In this document: positions 15,715 to 24,693 of the stretch, piece after piece
Numbering within the stretch: the first letter of the stretch is position 1
How the letters are laid out: each line of letters opens with the position of its first letter
NCBI GenBank assembly: GCA_964549785.1
Contig: CAZJXA010000018.1
Span: 1-25,956, forward strand
DNA: 25,956 nt
Source: JBEIUO01 sp964549785
Lineage (GTDB): Bacteria > Planctomycetota > Phycisphaerae > Phycisphaerales > UBA1924
Reading direction: 5' to 3'
Program-made: the position numbers and the translations under genes
Notes under the pieces: model-generated
Seen by the model: only the letters and a program-made list of their open reading frames with translations
Databases searched by the model: none
What the model was told of the DNA's origin: nothing

Positions 15715-17043
15715 TCACGCCTTGACAACTCTCGCGCGAACCTCCGGAACATTCTTCATCGCGTCGCGCGTGTCGACGATCAGGCGGGCGTGGCGAGCAA
15801 CGAGGGAGTAATCGACCAGTTTGTGGTCGGTCACGATGAGCACCGCATCGGCGGCTTCCAGAACTTCGCGGTCCAACGGAACCGATGCGAGGTCCACGGG
15901 CGCATACCGGCGCATCTCCGGGAACTTGGGGACGTGCGGGTCGTGATACGACACCGCCGCCCGCCGCTCGAAGAGAATCTTGACAATCTCCGCGGCCGGG
16001 GTTTCGCGGATGTCGTCGATATCGGGCTTGTACGCGATCCCGAGGATCAGAATCTTCGCTCCCTTAAGAGCCCGCCCGGATTCGTTCAACGCTTCGGCCA
16101 GCCGATCCACCACATACCGCGGCATGCGGTGGTTGATCTCGCCGGCGAGTTCGATGAACCGGGTGCTGTGCCCGAACTCCTTGGCTTTGTATGTCAGGTA
16201 GAACGGGTCGATGGGGATGCAGTGGCCGCCCAGGCCGGGGCCGGGATAGAACGGCTGGAAGCCGAAGGGCTTGGTGCTGGCCGCGCGGATGACCTGCCAG
16301 ATGTCGATACCCATGTCGGCGAGAACCGGCTTGAGTTCGTTAACGAGGGCGATGTTCACGCACCGGTAGATGTTCTCCAGCAGTTTGGCGGCCTCGGCCA
16401 CTTCCGGCGATTCGACCGCGATGACGTTCTCGATCGCCGCGGAATACAGCGCTGTGGCGACGGCGGTGGAGGCGGCGTCGATCCCCCCCACCAGCCGCGG
16501 GATGGTCCGGGTTTCGAACCCCTGCATCCCGGGTGCTTCGCGCTCCGGGCTGAAGGCGAGGAAGAAATCGGTCCCGCAGCGGAGCCCGGTCGCTTCCAAT
16601 CGGGGCAGGCATATTTCGCGTGTTGTGCCCGGATAACTTGTGGATTCGAGCGAGACGACCTGACCCGGACGCAGGATCGACGCCACCATCTCGGTGGATT
16701 TTTCGACGTACGAAAGGTCCGGATCCTGGTGCTTGCCCAGCGGGGTCGGCACGCACAGCACGATTGCATCGCACTCGCCGAGCGGCCCGGGTTCGCTGGT
16801 GGGGGTGAAGCGGTTGGAGGCGGCGAGCAGTTCGGTGAGGTCGGAGCCCAGGTGTTTGAGATAGGGCCTCCCGGCCTTGAGAAGTTCAATCTTCTCGTGG
16901 TCGATGTCGAAGCCGACCACACGGAAGCCGGCGGTGTGCATGGCCCGCACCAGCGGCAGGCCGACATAGCCCAGGCCGACAACACCGACGGTTGCCGCGC
17001 GACCAGAAAACTTCTTTATCAACGTGGTCGCGTGTTCGTTCAT
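15715..17043 (-). CDS. Nucleotide-sugar dehydrogenase, UDP-GlcNAc 6-dehydrogenase (WbpA) type
   Basis: NAD-dependent four-electron dehydrogenase that oxidises C6 of a UDP-sugar to the uronate for cell-surface polysaccharide synthesis. With the ATG at 17041-17043 it has 442 residues. Visible motifs are GLGYVG (23-28), LCVPTPLGKHQDPDLSYV, the STSYPGTT loop, FSPEREAPG, EAAKLLEN with Lys220, and GPGLGGHCIPIDPFYL with catalytic Cys275. The C-terminal domain contains GIAYKPDIDDIRETPA. FSPERE and GGHCIPIDPFYL fit the WbpA/TviB branch better than UDP-glucose dehydrogenase, so UDP-GlcNAc or a derivative is the likely substrate. An upstream TTG at 17070 is possible but has no ribosome site. The gene is divergent from guaD (108-base gap); no other polysaccharide genes adjoin. 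Confidence 0.9.
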   Translation of the reverse strand: MNEHATTLIKKFSGRAATVGVVGLGYVGLPLVRAMHTAGFRVVGFDIDHEKIELLKAGRPYLKHLGSDLTELLAASNRFTPTSEPGPLGECDAIVLCVPTPLGKHQDPDLSYVEKSTEMVASILRPGQVVSLESTSYPGTTREICLPRLEATGLRCGTDFFLAFSPEREAPGMQGFETRTIPRLVGGIDAASTAVATALYSAAIENVIAVESPEVAEAAKLLENIYRCVNIALVNELKPVLADMGIDIWQVIRAASTKPFGFQPFYPGPGLGGHCIPIDPFYLTYKAKEFGHSTRFIELAGEINHRMPRYVVDRLAEALNESGRALKGAKILILGIAYKPDIDDIRETPAAEIVKILFERRAAVSYHDPHVPKFPEMRRYAPVDLASVPLDREVLEAADAVLIVTDHKLVDYSLVARHARLIVDTRDAMKNVPEVRARVVKA

Positions 17044-17151
17044 CAGTGGGTGCAGGGTAACCTCGTTCAAGAGAGGCCGGTGCGCTCAGGGTTCGAGGCG
17101 GGCGGCACCGGAGCATTCTGTCGGCAGGAATCCCATCTATCGTCACAACGA

Positions 17152-18525
17152 ATGACGCCGGAACTGACCGTCTCTGGGATGCTGATCAAGCCGCGCAGCG
17201 AAGGCGGCATCGAACTGGGTGAAGGAACGATCCGGATCAAAGGAGACCGCATCGTTTCAATAGACGCACGGATGACGAGCCGTCCCGACCTTGGTGGGCC
17301 GGGGTATCTGATCTCCCCCGGGTTTGTCGATGCCCATCTGCACCTCCCGCAGTTCGATTCCATCGGCGTCGCGGGGCTCGAACTGCTTGACTGGCTTGAA
17401 ACTGTCATCTTTCCGGCCGAAGCCCGCTGGGGGGATACAGGGTTTGCGCGCGAGATGTCCCGGCGAGTCGGCCATCAACTTCTTCGGGCCGGCACAACCT
17501 CGATCGCGGCCTACGCCACCAGCCACGCTGCGGCGACCCAGGCGGCCGCCGATGTATTGGGCGGGTTAGGATTTTCCGGGCATGTGGGCCACGTGCTCAT
17601 GGACCAGAACGGCCCGTCAAACTTGCTGGTGGAGGCGGACAAAGCCATCGCTGACTGCCGCGGCCTTCTCGCGGCGGGCCGTGTGCAGCCTTCGATCAAT
17701 CCCCGTTTCGCCGTGGCGTGTTCTATGGAACTCATGCAGGCCGCGGCCGGGCTGGCGGGCGATACCGGTTGGCGCATCCAGACACACCTCGCTGAGACGA
17801 TTGCCGAGATCGAGACCGTGCGACGGATTTATGGGATGGGGTATGTTGAAACCTATGACCGGGCGGGGCTGCTCCGGGCCGGAGCGCTCTTTGCCCACGG
17901 AATCCATCTCTCGGCCGACGACCGTTCGCGCCTCGAGGGTCGCGGATGCATCATCGCCCACTGCCCGACGGCCAATCGGTTTCTCAGGGCCGGTTCGATG
18001 AATTGGGACGCGACGGCGGCGTCGGGGGTTCGGGTTGCGCTGGGGAGCGACGTGGCGGGAGGCCCGGATCGCTGCATGGTCCGCGTGGCGCGGGGGATGC
18101 TGGAGAATTCCGGAGGTGGAACCGGCCCCACCAAGACCGGCCCCGACCGGACCGGCCCCACGGCGATGGCCGGTCGGGCTTGGTGGCACATTACCCGCGG
18201 CAACGCCGAATGTTTGGGTGTTCCCGACGTCGGACGTCTGGAAGTCGGCGCGCGGGCTGACATTCTTGTACTTCAGCCCGATCTAAGCCTCGCCCTTGCG
18301 GACCCGCTGGGGACCGTGATTCATGGGTGGGATGATCGGTGGCTTCAGGCGGTCATCATCGGAGGTCGCCGATACTCACTGACGGACCCGCGGCCCGACC
18401 ATCCGCCGACGCCGCCGGAATTGCGGTATCCTCCCGGCTTCAACGCGGGGACGGCGGCCCCCACGCCCCCGACCCCGCCGCCAATTTCAAGCCCTGACCC
18501 ATTGCCAGAACGAGGAAATGCCTGA
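17152..18525 (+). CDS. guaD: Guanine deaminase-like amidohydrolase
   Basis: Zinc amidohydrolase of 457 residues, most like guanine deaminase (guanine to xanthine plus ammonia). The metal and catalytic motifs are in order: GFVDAHLHLPQ with His62/His64, THLAE with His212 and Glu215, AHGIHLS with His249, and GSDVAGG with Asp300. LLDWLETVIFPAE and MDQNGP correspond to guanine-deaminase signatures (LLDWLN..FP, MDRNAP). A loop at about 325-339 holds a TGPTK/TGPDR/TGPT repeat, and the last ~45 residues are Pro-rich, both unusual additions. Its stop overlaps the next ATG by one base (TGATG), so it should be translated together with the POT transporter. The frame stays open far upstream of 17152, but that part is antisense to the dehydrogenase. 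Another amidohydrolase substrate cannot be excluded. Confidence 0.87.
   Translation: MTPELTVSGMLIKPRSEGGIELGEGTIRIKGDRIVSIDARMTSRPDLGGPGYLISPGFVDAHLHLPQFDSIGVAGLELLDWLETVIFPAEARWGDTGFAREMSRRVGHQLLRAGTTSIAAYATSHAAATQAAADVLGGLGFSGHVGHVLMDQNGPSNLLVEADKAIADCRGLLAAGRVQPSINPRFAVACSMELMQAAAGLAGDTGWRIQTHLAETIAEIETVRRIYGMGYVETYDRAGLLRAGALFAHGIHLSADDRSRLEGRGCIIAHCPTANRFLRAGSMNWDATAASGVRVALGSDVAGGPDRCMVRVARGMLENSGGGTGPTKTGPDRTGPTAMAGRAWWHITRGNAECLGVPDVGRLEVGARADILVLQPDLSLALADPLGTVIHGWDDRWLQAVIIGGRRYSLTDPRPDHPPTPPELRYPPGFNAGTAAPTPPTPPPISSPDPLPERGNA
18121..18165 (+). repeat. Three 15-bp tandem repeats inside guaD
   Basis: ACCGGCCCC recurs at 18121, 18136 and 18151 with an exact 15-base period, encoding TGPTK, TGPDR and TGPTA in frame. 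Copy-number change would alter a loop by five residues without shifting the frame. Confidence 0.7.
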
Positions 18526-20741
18526 TGAGCGATGCGCTGTACGTGAAACCGGTCGATCCTGAGCGCCCTGAAATCTTCGGGCACCCGGCCGGACTTTTCA
18601 CCCTCTTCTTCGCCGAGATGTGGGAACGCTTCTCCTACTACGGCATGCGGGCGCTGCTGATTTTCTATATGACAAAGGGGTTCCTCGGCTACGGCGACAA
18701 GCGCGCGTACGCCGTCTACGGGGCGTACACGGCGTTGGTGTACGCGACGCCGTTCATCGGCGGAATGTTGGCCGACCGATTGCTGGGTTCGCGGAAAGCG
18801 GTGGTGCTGGGCGGAATGTTGATGGCCGCCGGCCATCTCCTGATGACCTGGCAGAGCGATATCGGTTTCTTCGGAGCGTTGGCCCTGCTGATCGTGGGCA
18901 ACGGGTTCTTCAAGCCGAATATCTCGACGATGGTGGGCGGCCTGTACCCGAAGGGGAGCCCCAAGCGCGACAGCGGGTTCACGATCTTCTACATGGGGAT
19001 CAATCTCGGTGCGGCCCTCGCCCCGCTCCTGTGCGGCTACGTCGGAGAAACCTTCGGTTGGCACTATGGCTTCGGCCTTGCCACGATCGGCATGTTGATC
19101 GGTCTGGCGGTCTTTGTCGCCCCGCGCGGCCTGACGATGGCGCTCATCGTGCTGGGGGCCCTGGCCGCCGCGGGCAGCATGGTGTGGTTCGGTTGGTCCG
19201 ACAAGTTCATGCTCTCGGTCAACGCCCCGGTTGCCGTCGCCCTCATCATCTCGGCGTTTGTTGCCGCAGCTGCGGTCGGCAAGGGGGGTCTGCCCGACGA
19301 CGTCGGACGCGCGCCCGCTTCGGCCGCCAACAACCCCGCGGGCCAGTGGATGGTCTACGGCGGCGTGTTGGTGGCGGTGCCCGCGATCGCGTTCATGGTG
19401 TACAGGAGCGGCATCGCATCGATCGTCCTCTCCGTGTTCGGCGTGATCGCGTTGGGGATCATCCTGTTCGAGGCCTTCCGAGGCACCAAGATCGAGCGTG
19501 AACGCCTCTTTGTGGTCCTCACGATGATGTTTTTCTCGATGCTCTTCTGGGCCTTCTTCGAGCAGGCCGGCAGCAGCGTCAACAATTTCACCGATCGAAA
19601 CGTTGATCGCTCGCGGGTGGTCGCCGAAGCCTCGCGGACGATCTCGGCGTCGGACGCTGGCCAGACCATCACGTTCGAGCCGACGCAGGCCCAGTTGGGA
19701 TATCCCATGCCCGCCGGTCCCGGCCTCATCAAGGCCCCCATCGAGGGCACCATCAGCAAAGTCTTTGTCGAATCCGGTGCCGATGTCGCAGAGGCGAGCG
19801 AGATGATCGCCATCGTCGCCAAAGACGACGGCAAGGAGAAGACCTTCACGCTTAACTCGCTCGACGCCGCTTCCACGGGGGGGGCGATCGCGTGGAGCGA
19901 TAACATCATCGCCGGCACCGCCGTAACGGCCGATCAAGACCTGGGAACCATCGACGGCGTTCGGCTCTTCACGATTGACCGGCTCGATGAGTTGCGTACG
20001 TCGGCCCGCGAGGCCGCAGACGCCGCGAAGGATGCGGCCCCTGATTCGCCCGCCGATCCGAACGCTCCAAGGCCCGCCACGGTCGATCCCAAGCCGTCGG
20101 TCACCTGGACTCTGCAACCGGAGCACGCGGGGATGACCATCGGCGGTAAAGAAACACCCGCCTCGGTTTTTCAGGCGGTCAACCCCATCTGCATCCTCAC
20201 CTTTGGTCTCGCGTTTTCGGCCTTGTGGGGATTCCTCGGCAAACGAAAGATGGAGCCCAGCACGGCGGTCAAGTTTGGCTTCGGCCTGTTCCAACTGGGC
20301 CTCGGATTCGCCGCCTTCTGGTGGGGAGCCCAACAGTCCGACTCCCGCGGCATGACCTCGATGATCTGGCTCATTCTCGGCTACACCCTTCACACCACGG
20401 GCGAACTGTGCCTTTCGCCGGTCGGTCTCTCGATGGTCACGCGCCTGTCCCCGGTTCGCATCGTCAGCACCGTGATGGGAGGCTGGTTCCTGGCGACGGC
20501 GTTCTCCAATCTCCTTGCTGCGGTCATCGCCCAGTTGACCGGAGGCGAACACGGCGACGGCGACGCCGGCACGCTCCCCCCGCCCATCGAGTCGGTCAAT
20601 GTCTACGGCGACGTCTTCGGCCAGATCGCCATCTACGCCTGCGCGGCGGCCGTGCTGGTGTGGCTCCTGTCGCCGATCCTCAAGAAATGGGAACACCGCG
20701 AAGTCGCGGACGATGGAGCGGTGGCCCCGCCCGGGCACTGA
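18525..20741 (+). CDS. POT/PTR2-family proton-coupled transporter with inserted domain
   Basis: Inner-membrane proton-coupled transporter of the POT (PTR2) family, typically importing di- and tripeptides. Signature motifs are EMWERFSYYG (31-40), GNGFFKPNISTMVG, FTIFYMGINLGA and FFEQAGSS. At 738 residues it is ~200 longer than usual bacterial members (~500). Most of the excess is one insertion, about residues 355-543, between FFEQAGSSVNNFTDRNVDRS and the resuming ASVFQAVNP. Within it, IKAPIEGTISKVFVESGADV and ASEMIAIVAKDD resemble a lipoyl/biotinyl-type barrel but lack the modified Lys. An Ala/Pro-rich linker (about 488-525) follows. It is coupled to guaD by TGATG, and the SWIM gene starts three bases after its stop. 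Peptide transport is the family expectation; the guaD link leaves the substrate open. Confidence 0.9.
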   Translation: MSDALYVKPVDPERPEIFGHPAGLFTLFFAEMWERFSYYGMRALLIFYMTKGFLGYGDKRAYAVYGAYTALVYATPFIGGMLADRLLGSRKAVVLGGMLMAAGHLLMTWQSDIGFFGALALLIVGNGFFKPNISTMVGGLYPKGSPKRDSGFTIFYMGINLGAALAPLLCGYVGETFGWHYGFGLATIGMLIGLAVFVAPRGLTMALIVLGALAAAGSMVWFGWSDKFMLSVNAPVAVALIISAFVAAAAVGKGGLPDDVGRAPASAANNPAGQWMVYGGVLVAVPAIAFMVYRSGIASIVLSVFGVIALGIILFEAFRGTKIERERLFVVLTMMFFSMLFWAFFEQAGSSVNNFTDRNVDRSRVVAEASRTISASDAGQTITFEPTQAQLGYPMPAGPGLIKAPIEGTISKVFVESGADVAEASEMIAIVAKDDGKEKTFTLNSLDAASTGGAIAWSDNIIAGTAVTADQDLGTIDGVRLFTIDRLDELRTSAREAADAAKDAAPDSPADPNAPRPATVDPKPSVTWTLQPEHAGMTIGGKETPASVFQAVNPICILTFGLAFSALWGFLGKRKMEPSTAVKFGFGLFQLGLGFAAFWWGAQQSDSRGMTSMIWLILGYTLHTTGELCLSPVGLSMVTRLSPVRIVSTVMGGWFLATAFSNLLAAVIAQLTGGEHGDGDAGTLPPPIESVNVYGDVFGQIAIYACAAAVLVWLLSPILKKWEHREVADDGAVAPPGH

Positions 20742-20744
20742 CGA

Positions 20745-22106
20745 ATGGCGGATTGGACCGTCGAGCGCGTCGTCTCCCTGGCCCCCGATGCGGCTTCCGC
20801 ATCGGCCGGGCAGGGGTTGGCGTCCCTCAAGAAGTGGACGGGTGTGGGCCGCAGCGAGCGGGCGTTATGGGGGCTGTGCCAGGGCTCGGGCAAGGATCCG
20901 TACCAGGCCCGGGTGGACCTCTCAGAACCCGCCTTCAAGTGCAGTTGCCCCAGCCGCAAGTTTCCGTGCAAGCACGGACTGGGCCTGATGCTGCTGTTCG
21001 CAAAGGACGCCGCGACCTTCAAGATCGGAAGCGAGCCCGGTTGGGTCGCCGACTGGCTGGCGACCCGGAGCGAAAAGGCGGAAAAGAAAGCGGAGAAGGC
21101 CCAGGCCGCCGCGGACAAACCGGTGGACGTGGAGGCCCAGGCCAGGCGGGCCGCCCAGCGCGAGGCCCGCGTGACGGATGGCGTCGCGTCGTGCCGGGTG
21201 TGGCTCGATGACGTCGTGAAACGGGGCTTGGCGGCGGCCCAAGTTGAGGACTCCTCCTCGTGGGAGCGAACCGCGGCCCGCATGGTGGATGCCCAGGCTC
21301 CGGGGTTGGCGGGCATGGTGCGGCGCATACCCGCGATGATCGCCTCGGGGCCCGGGTGGGAAGTCCGGACCCTGGCTTTTCTAGGGCGGATCCATTTGCT
21401 CTTGTGCGCCGCTGAACAACTCGCCGCGCTGCCGCCTGATTTGGCCGGCGATGTTCGGGTCGCGCTGGGGTGGAATCAGCCCAAGGAAGAGGTGCTGGCA
21501 GGCCCGCGTGTTAAAGACCGGTGGGCCACCGTGGCCCAGATTGTTGAGGACGAGGAACGCCTGAAGGTCCGTCGAACGTGGCTCGTTGGCAAAGCGACCG
21601 GGCAGCGGGCGTTAATACTGGATTTCGCGGCCGGACTGGCCCCCCTCGTCGCATCCCTCGTGGCCGGGTTCGAGTTTGATGGCGAGGTCGCTTTCTACCC
21701 CGGTCGGGCTCCGTTGCGGGCCTTGATCGCGGAGCGGGGCGAGGCCAGAGCACTGGCGACGGAGTTGGGGACCGCTGCGGACGCGTCGATCGAAGCGGGC
21801 TTGCGGCGGTTCGCCGTGTGCCTGGCGGCTAACCCGTGGACGGCGCGGTGGCCGATGGCCCTGGCGGGGGTACGCCTTATCCAAGATGGCGGCGCGGGGG
21901 GGCCATGGTGCCTGGCCGATTCGGACGGGGCGGCGTTGCCCTTGCGGCCTTCATTCTGCGGCGGGCTGGGGCTGTGGAAGTTGCTCTCCGTCAGCGGCGG
22001 CGGCCCGATGACGGTGCTGGCGGAATGGGACGGGGAGTATGCGCAGCCCCTCAGTGCGCTCACGGGGGACGCCTATCACGACGTAGCACCGAGGTGGGCG
22101 GCTTGA
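20745..22106 (+). CDS. SWIM zinc-finger protein of a MoxR-linked cluster
   Basis: 453-residue protein with a SWIM zinc finger near its N-terminus: Cys66-x-Cys68-x6-Cys75-x-His77 (FKCSCPSRKFPCKHGLGL). A Lys/Ala-rich helical linker (about 109-150, EKAEKKAEKAQAAADK) follows, then an alpha/beta region without known motifs. SWIM domains bind zinc and commonly mediate DNA or protein contacts. Genes of this kind (YehQ-like) occur beside MoxR ATPase, DUF5691 and DUF5682 genes, exactly as here. It starts three bases after the POT transporter stop and ends overlapping the DUF5691-like gene. Role in the complex unknown. Confidence 0.87.
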   Translation: MADWTVERVVSLAPDAASASAGQGLASLKKWTGVGRSERALWGLCQGSGKDPYQARVDLSEPAFKCSCPSRKFPCKHGLGLMLLFAKDAATFKIGSEPGWVADWLATRSEKAEKKAEKAQAAADKPVDVEAQARRAAQREARVTDGVASCRVWLDDVVKRGLAAAQVEDSSSWERTAARMVDAQAPGLAGMVRRIPAMIASGPGWEVRTLAFLGRIHLLLCAAEQLAALPPDLAGDVRVALGWNQPKEEVLAGPRVKDRWATVAQIVEDEERLKVRRTWLVGKATGQRALILDFAAGLAPLVASLVAGFEFDGEVAFYPGRAPLRALIAERGEARALATELGTAADASIEAGLRRFAVCLAANPWTARWPMALAGVRLIQDGGAGGPWCLADSDGAALPLRPSFCGGLGLWKLLSVSGGGPMTVLAEWDGEYAQPLSALTGDAYHDVAPRWAA

Positions 22107-23575
22107 GCGAGGCGCTCTCGCCACCGTTGCACCTGCGGGCCCTCGCGGCCTCGGCCGTGATCGGCAGCGGTCGAAGCGGGGGCGGCACGGTGACACCTCA
22201 GCAGTTGCTGACGCAGGCTGCGGCGAGCGGGCTGCGGGCGCGGGCGGGCCGCAAGGCGGGGGTGTTCAGCGGAGGCATTGTCCTGTGCCCGCCCGAATCG
22301 CAGCCTGTGGCGGGCGGGCCGATGATGGCGACCCTGCTTCGCTTGATGGGTGACCCGGATGCAGCGCTCATCGACGAATGGGCCGGGTTGGCGAAAGCCA
22401 AGGGAGTGCGGGTGGCGGAGGCCACGGTTCCGGCGGTGCTCGATTGGTGGTCGCGCCAGCCGCACCGGTCGGACGTCGTCTTCGAGGTGCTGGGGGTCCG
22501 CGCCGGCTGGCTGGCCTCGCTGAACCCGGCGTGGCGGAAGCCGGTCGCGGGGGGCGAGATTCCCGCGAATGGGGACGACGTGTGGCAGACCGGAACGCCC
22601 CCAGAACGCACGGCTCTCTTGACCACGGTGCGGAGTCAGGACCCAAGGCGGGCGTTGGCATTGGTGCAGGCAACCTGGAAGAACGATGGTGCCGATGAGC
22701 GCCGTCGATTCGTCGAGGTTCTGCGGGTCGGACTCTCGATGGACGATGAGCCCTTCTTGGAGGCCGCGCTCGACGACAAAAGCAAGCTGGTGCGGCGGGC
22801 AGCGGCGGAATCGCTCGGGCCGCTGAACGGGTCGCGGTTCAAAGCCCGGATGAACGAGCGTGCCCGGGCGATGATTGGCGTCACGCGTAAGGGCGCGGCG
22901 ACCCGAATCACGCTCACGCCTCCATCAGAGATCGACCCATCGTGGGAGCGCGACGACGTTGACCCGATGGCCAAGACGGCCGGCAAGCGGGCCTACTGGC
23001 TGAAGACCGTCCTGGGCGCTGCCGACCTCTCGGTGTTGACGGACGTTTCGGGGCTGGATGCCGCGGGCGTCATCAAGGCTCTGCGCGACGACGACTACTT
23101 CGATGATGCCCTCGCGGCCATCATTCAGGCCGTGCAGGTTTCGAAAGAACCGGCATGGATTTCGGCCGTGGCGACGGCCTCTCTGGGACGGATAAAGAAG
23201 GACACGGGGGTCTTCTTTCAGTTGTTCGGGATTCTTGCCGGACCCGAAAGCGAGGCGTTCGCGCTGGACGTTCTCGGCAACGATCGGTTCGCGCCGGAGG
23301 AACGCTGGGCCCTCTTGGGCACCCTCGAACACGCGTGGTCGGAGTCATTCTCCGTGGCTGCTCTCAAAATGTTGCTCGAACAGAAGGTTTCGAAGAACGT
23401 GCACATGCTCTACAACCTGGTTTCGCAGGTGGCGAACGTGGTTGCTCCCGCCGCTGCGAGTTTCTTCGAGGAAACGGTGCGGGCAATGTTCACCGACGAG
23501 CCAACGGATAGTTTCAAGAAAAGCATCGACCGTGTCCGCCTGCGGGCCGACATGCACAAGGAGTTTGCATCGTGA
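22103..23575 (+). CDS. DUF5691-like protein of the MoxR cluster
   Basis: Helical protein of about 490 residues matching the DUF5691 pattern as I know it: RRAG-type N-terminal helices, a GVRAGWLASLNPAW segment, DVWQTGTPPERTALLTTVRS, QDPRRALALVQATW, GLSMDDEPFLEAALDDKSKL and VRRAAAESLGPLNGS, which reads like HEAT-type repeats. No catalytic motif is visible, so a scaffold or adaptor is more likely than an enzyme. I chose TTG 22103-22105, which overlaps the SWIM stop (TTGA) and has GAGGTG six bases upstream; GTG 22094 is the alternative. Its stop overlaps the MoxR GTG by three bases (GTGA pattern), so the proteins should be made in step. Confidence 0.83.
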   Translation: MSEALSPPLHLRALAASAVIGSGRSGGGTVTPQQLLTQAAASGLRARAGRKAGVFSGGIVLCPPESQPVAGGPMMATLLRLMGDPDAALIDEWAGLAKAKGVRVAEATVPAVLDWWSRQPHRSDVVFEVLGVRAGWLASLNPAWRKPVAGGEIPANGDDVWQTGTPPERTALLTTVRSQDPRRALALVQATWKNDGADERRRFVEVLRVGLSMDDEPFLEAALDDKSKLVRRAAAESLGPLNGSRFKARMNERARAMIGVTRKGAATRITLTPPSEIDPSWERDDVDPMAKTAGKRAYWLKTVLGAADLSVLTDVSGLDAAGVIKALRDDDYFDDALAAIIQAVQVSKEPAWISAVATASLGRIKKDTGVFFQLFGILAGPESEAFALDVLGNDRFAPEERWALLGTLEHAWSESFSVAALKMLLEQKVSKNVHMLYNLVSQVANVVAPAAASFFEETVRAMFTDEPTDSFKKSIDRVRLRADMHKEFAS

Positions 23576-24693
23576 GCAAGACAGCGGCAGCGACAGGACC
23601 GGCAGCGCCCGCGAAATCGGCGGCACTTCGTGAGACCGCGGAACGGCAGTTCTCCTCGGAACTGAGTGCGCTGGCCAAGGTTGACGACCGCGAGAAGCCG
23701 CCGAAGTGGAAACTTTCGCCGTGGGCCGTCGTGACGTACCTCATGGGCGGCACGCTGAAGGACGGCACGGTCATCACGCCCAAGTATGTCGGGAACCACC
23801 GCTTGATCGAGATCGCGGTGGCCACGCTCGTGACGGACCGGGCCTTGCTCCTTCTTGGTGTTCCCGGAACCGCGAAGAGTTGGGTGAGCGAGCACCTCGC
23901 GGCGGCCATCAGCGGTGATTCGACGCTGATGGTGCAAGGAACGGCGGGCACGCCGGAAGAGGCCGTGCGGTACGGCTGGAATTACGCGCTGCTCCTGGCC
24001 AAAGGCCCGTCGCGCGAGGCCCTCGTCCACAGCCCGGTGATGCGCGGCATGACACAGGGCTCGATCGTGCGGGTCGAGGAACTCACGCGGGTGCCGAGCG
24101 ATGTGCAGGATTCGCTGATCACCATCCTCTCGGAGAAGACGCTGCCGATCCCGGAATTGAACGACGAGGTGCGGGCGGTAAAGGGGTTCAACATCATCGC
24201 GACGGCCAACGACCGCGACAAGGGAGTGAACGAACTCTCCAGCGCGCTCAAGAGGCGATTCAACACGGTGGTGCTGCCGGTGCCCGAGTCGATGGAAGAT
24301 GAAGTGCAGATCGTGCAGCGGCGCGTGGTGCAGATGGGCCGGGCCCTCGAACTGCCGAGCGAGACGCCCGCGATCGAGGAGATCCGGCGGGTGGTCACCG
24401 TCTTCCGCGAGCTCCGCGAGGGGAAAACCACCGACGGCAAGAGCAAACTCAAGCAGCCCTCGAGTTCGCTCAGCACGGCCGAGGCGATCAGCGTCATCAC
24501 AAGCGGCATCGCGTTGGCGACCCACTTCGGCGACGGCACGCTGAAAGCCGCGGACGTCGCCAGCGGCATGATGGGGGCGATCATCAAAGACCCGGTTCAA
24601 GACCGCGTCGTAATGCAGGAGTACCTCGAAACGGTCGTCAAAGAGCGCGACGGCTGGAAGGACCTGTACCGGGCCTGCAAGGAAGTCTTGTGA
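23572..24693 (+). CDS. MoxR-family AAA+ ATPase (YehL-like)
   Basis: AAA+ ATPase of 373 residues, in the cytoplasm. The Walker A motif is GVPGTAKS (96-103). The Walker B region is IVRVEE (165-170), with Glu where Asp is usual; sensor 1 is in IIATAND (208-214) and the arginine finger in ALKRRF (225-230). A helical lid follows. MoxR ATPases act as chaperones that mature or remodel partner complexes, often with VWA-domain proteins. The neighbours (SWIM, DUF5691, DUF5682) place it with the YehL-like group. GTG 23572-23574 has GGAG eight bases upstream and overlaps the previous stop; its own stop overlaps the next GTG. It is the likely energy source of the cluster. Confidence 0.92.
   Translation: MSKTAAATGPAAPAKSAALRETAERQFSSELSALAKVDDREKPPKWKLSPWAVVTYLMGGTLKDGTVITPKYVGNHRLIEIAVATLVTDRALLLLGVPGTAKSWVSEHLAAAISGDSTLMVQGTAGTPEEAVRYGWNYALLLAKGPSREALVHSPVMRGMTQGSIVRVEELTRVPSDVQDSLITILSEKTLPIPELNDEVRAVKGFNIIATANDRDKGVNELSSALKRRFNTVVLPVPESMEDEVQIVQRRVVQMGRALELPSETPAIEEIRRVVTVFRELREGKTTDGKSKLKQPSSSLSTAEAISVITSGIALATHFGDGTLKAADVASGMMGAIIKDPVQDRVVMQEYLETVVKERDGWKDLYRACKEVL

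Noticed and set aside
15790..17151. Upstream extension of the guanine deaminase frame
   Set aside because: It is antisense to the nucleotide-sugar dehydrogenase. The amidohydrolase fold begins at MTPELTVSG (17152).
18345..20738. 797-codon open frame on the minus strand opposite the POT transporter
   Set aside because: Antisense shadow; extremely charged, His/Asp/Arg-rich sequence without domains, while the plus strand has all POT motifs.
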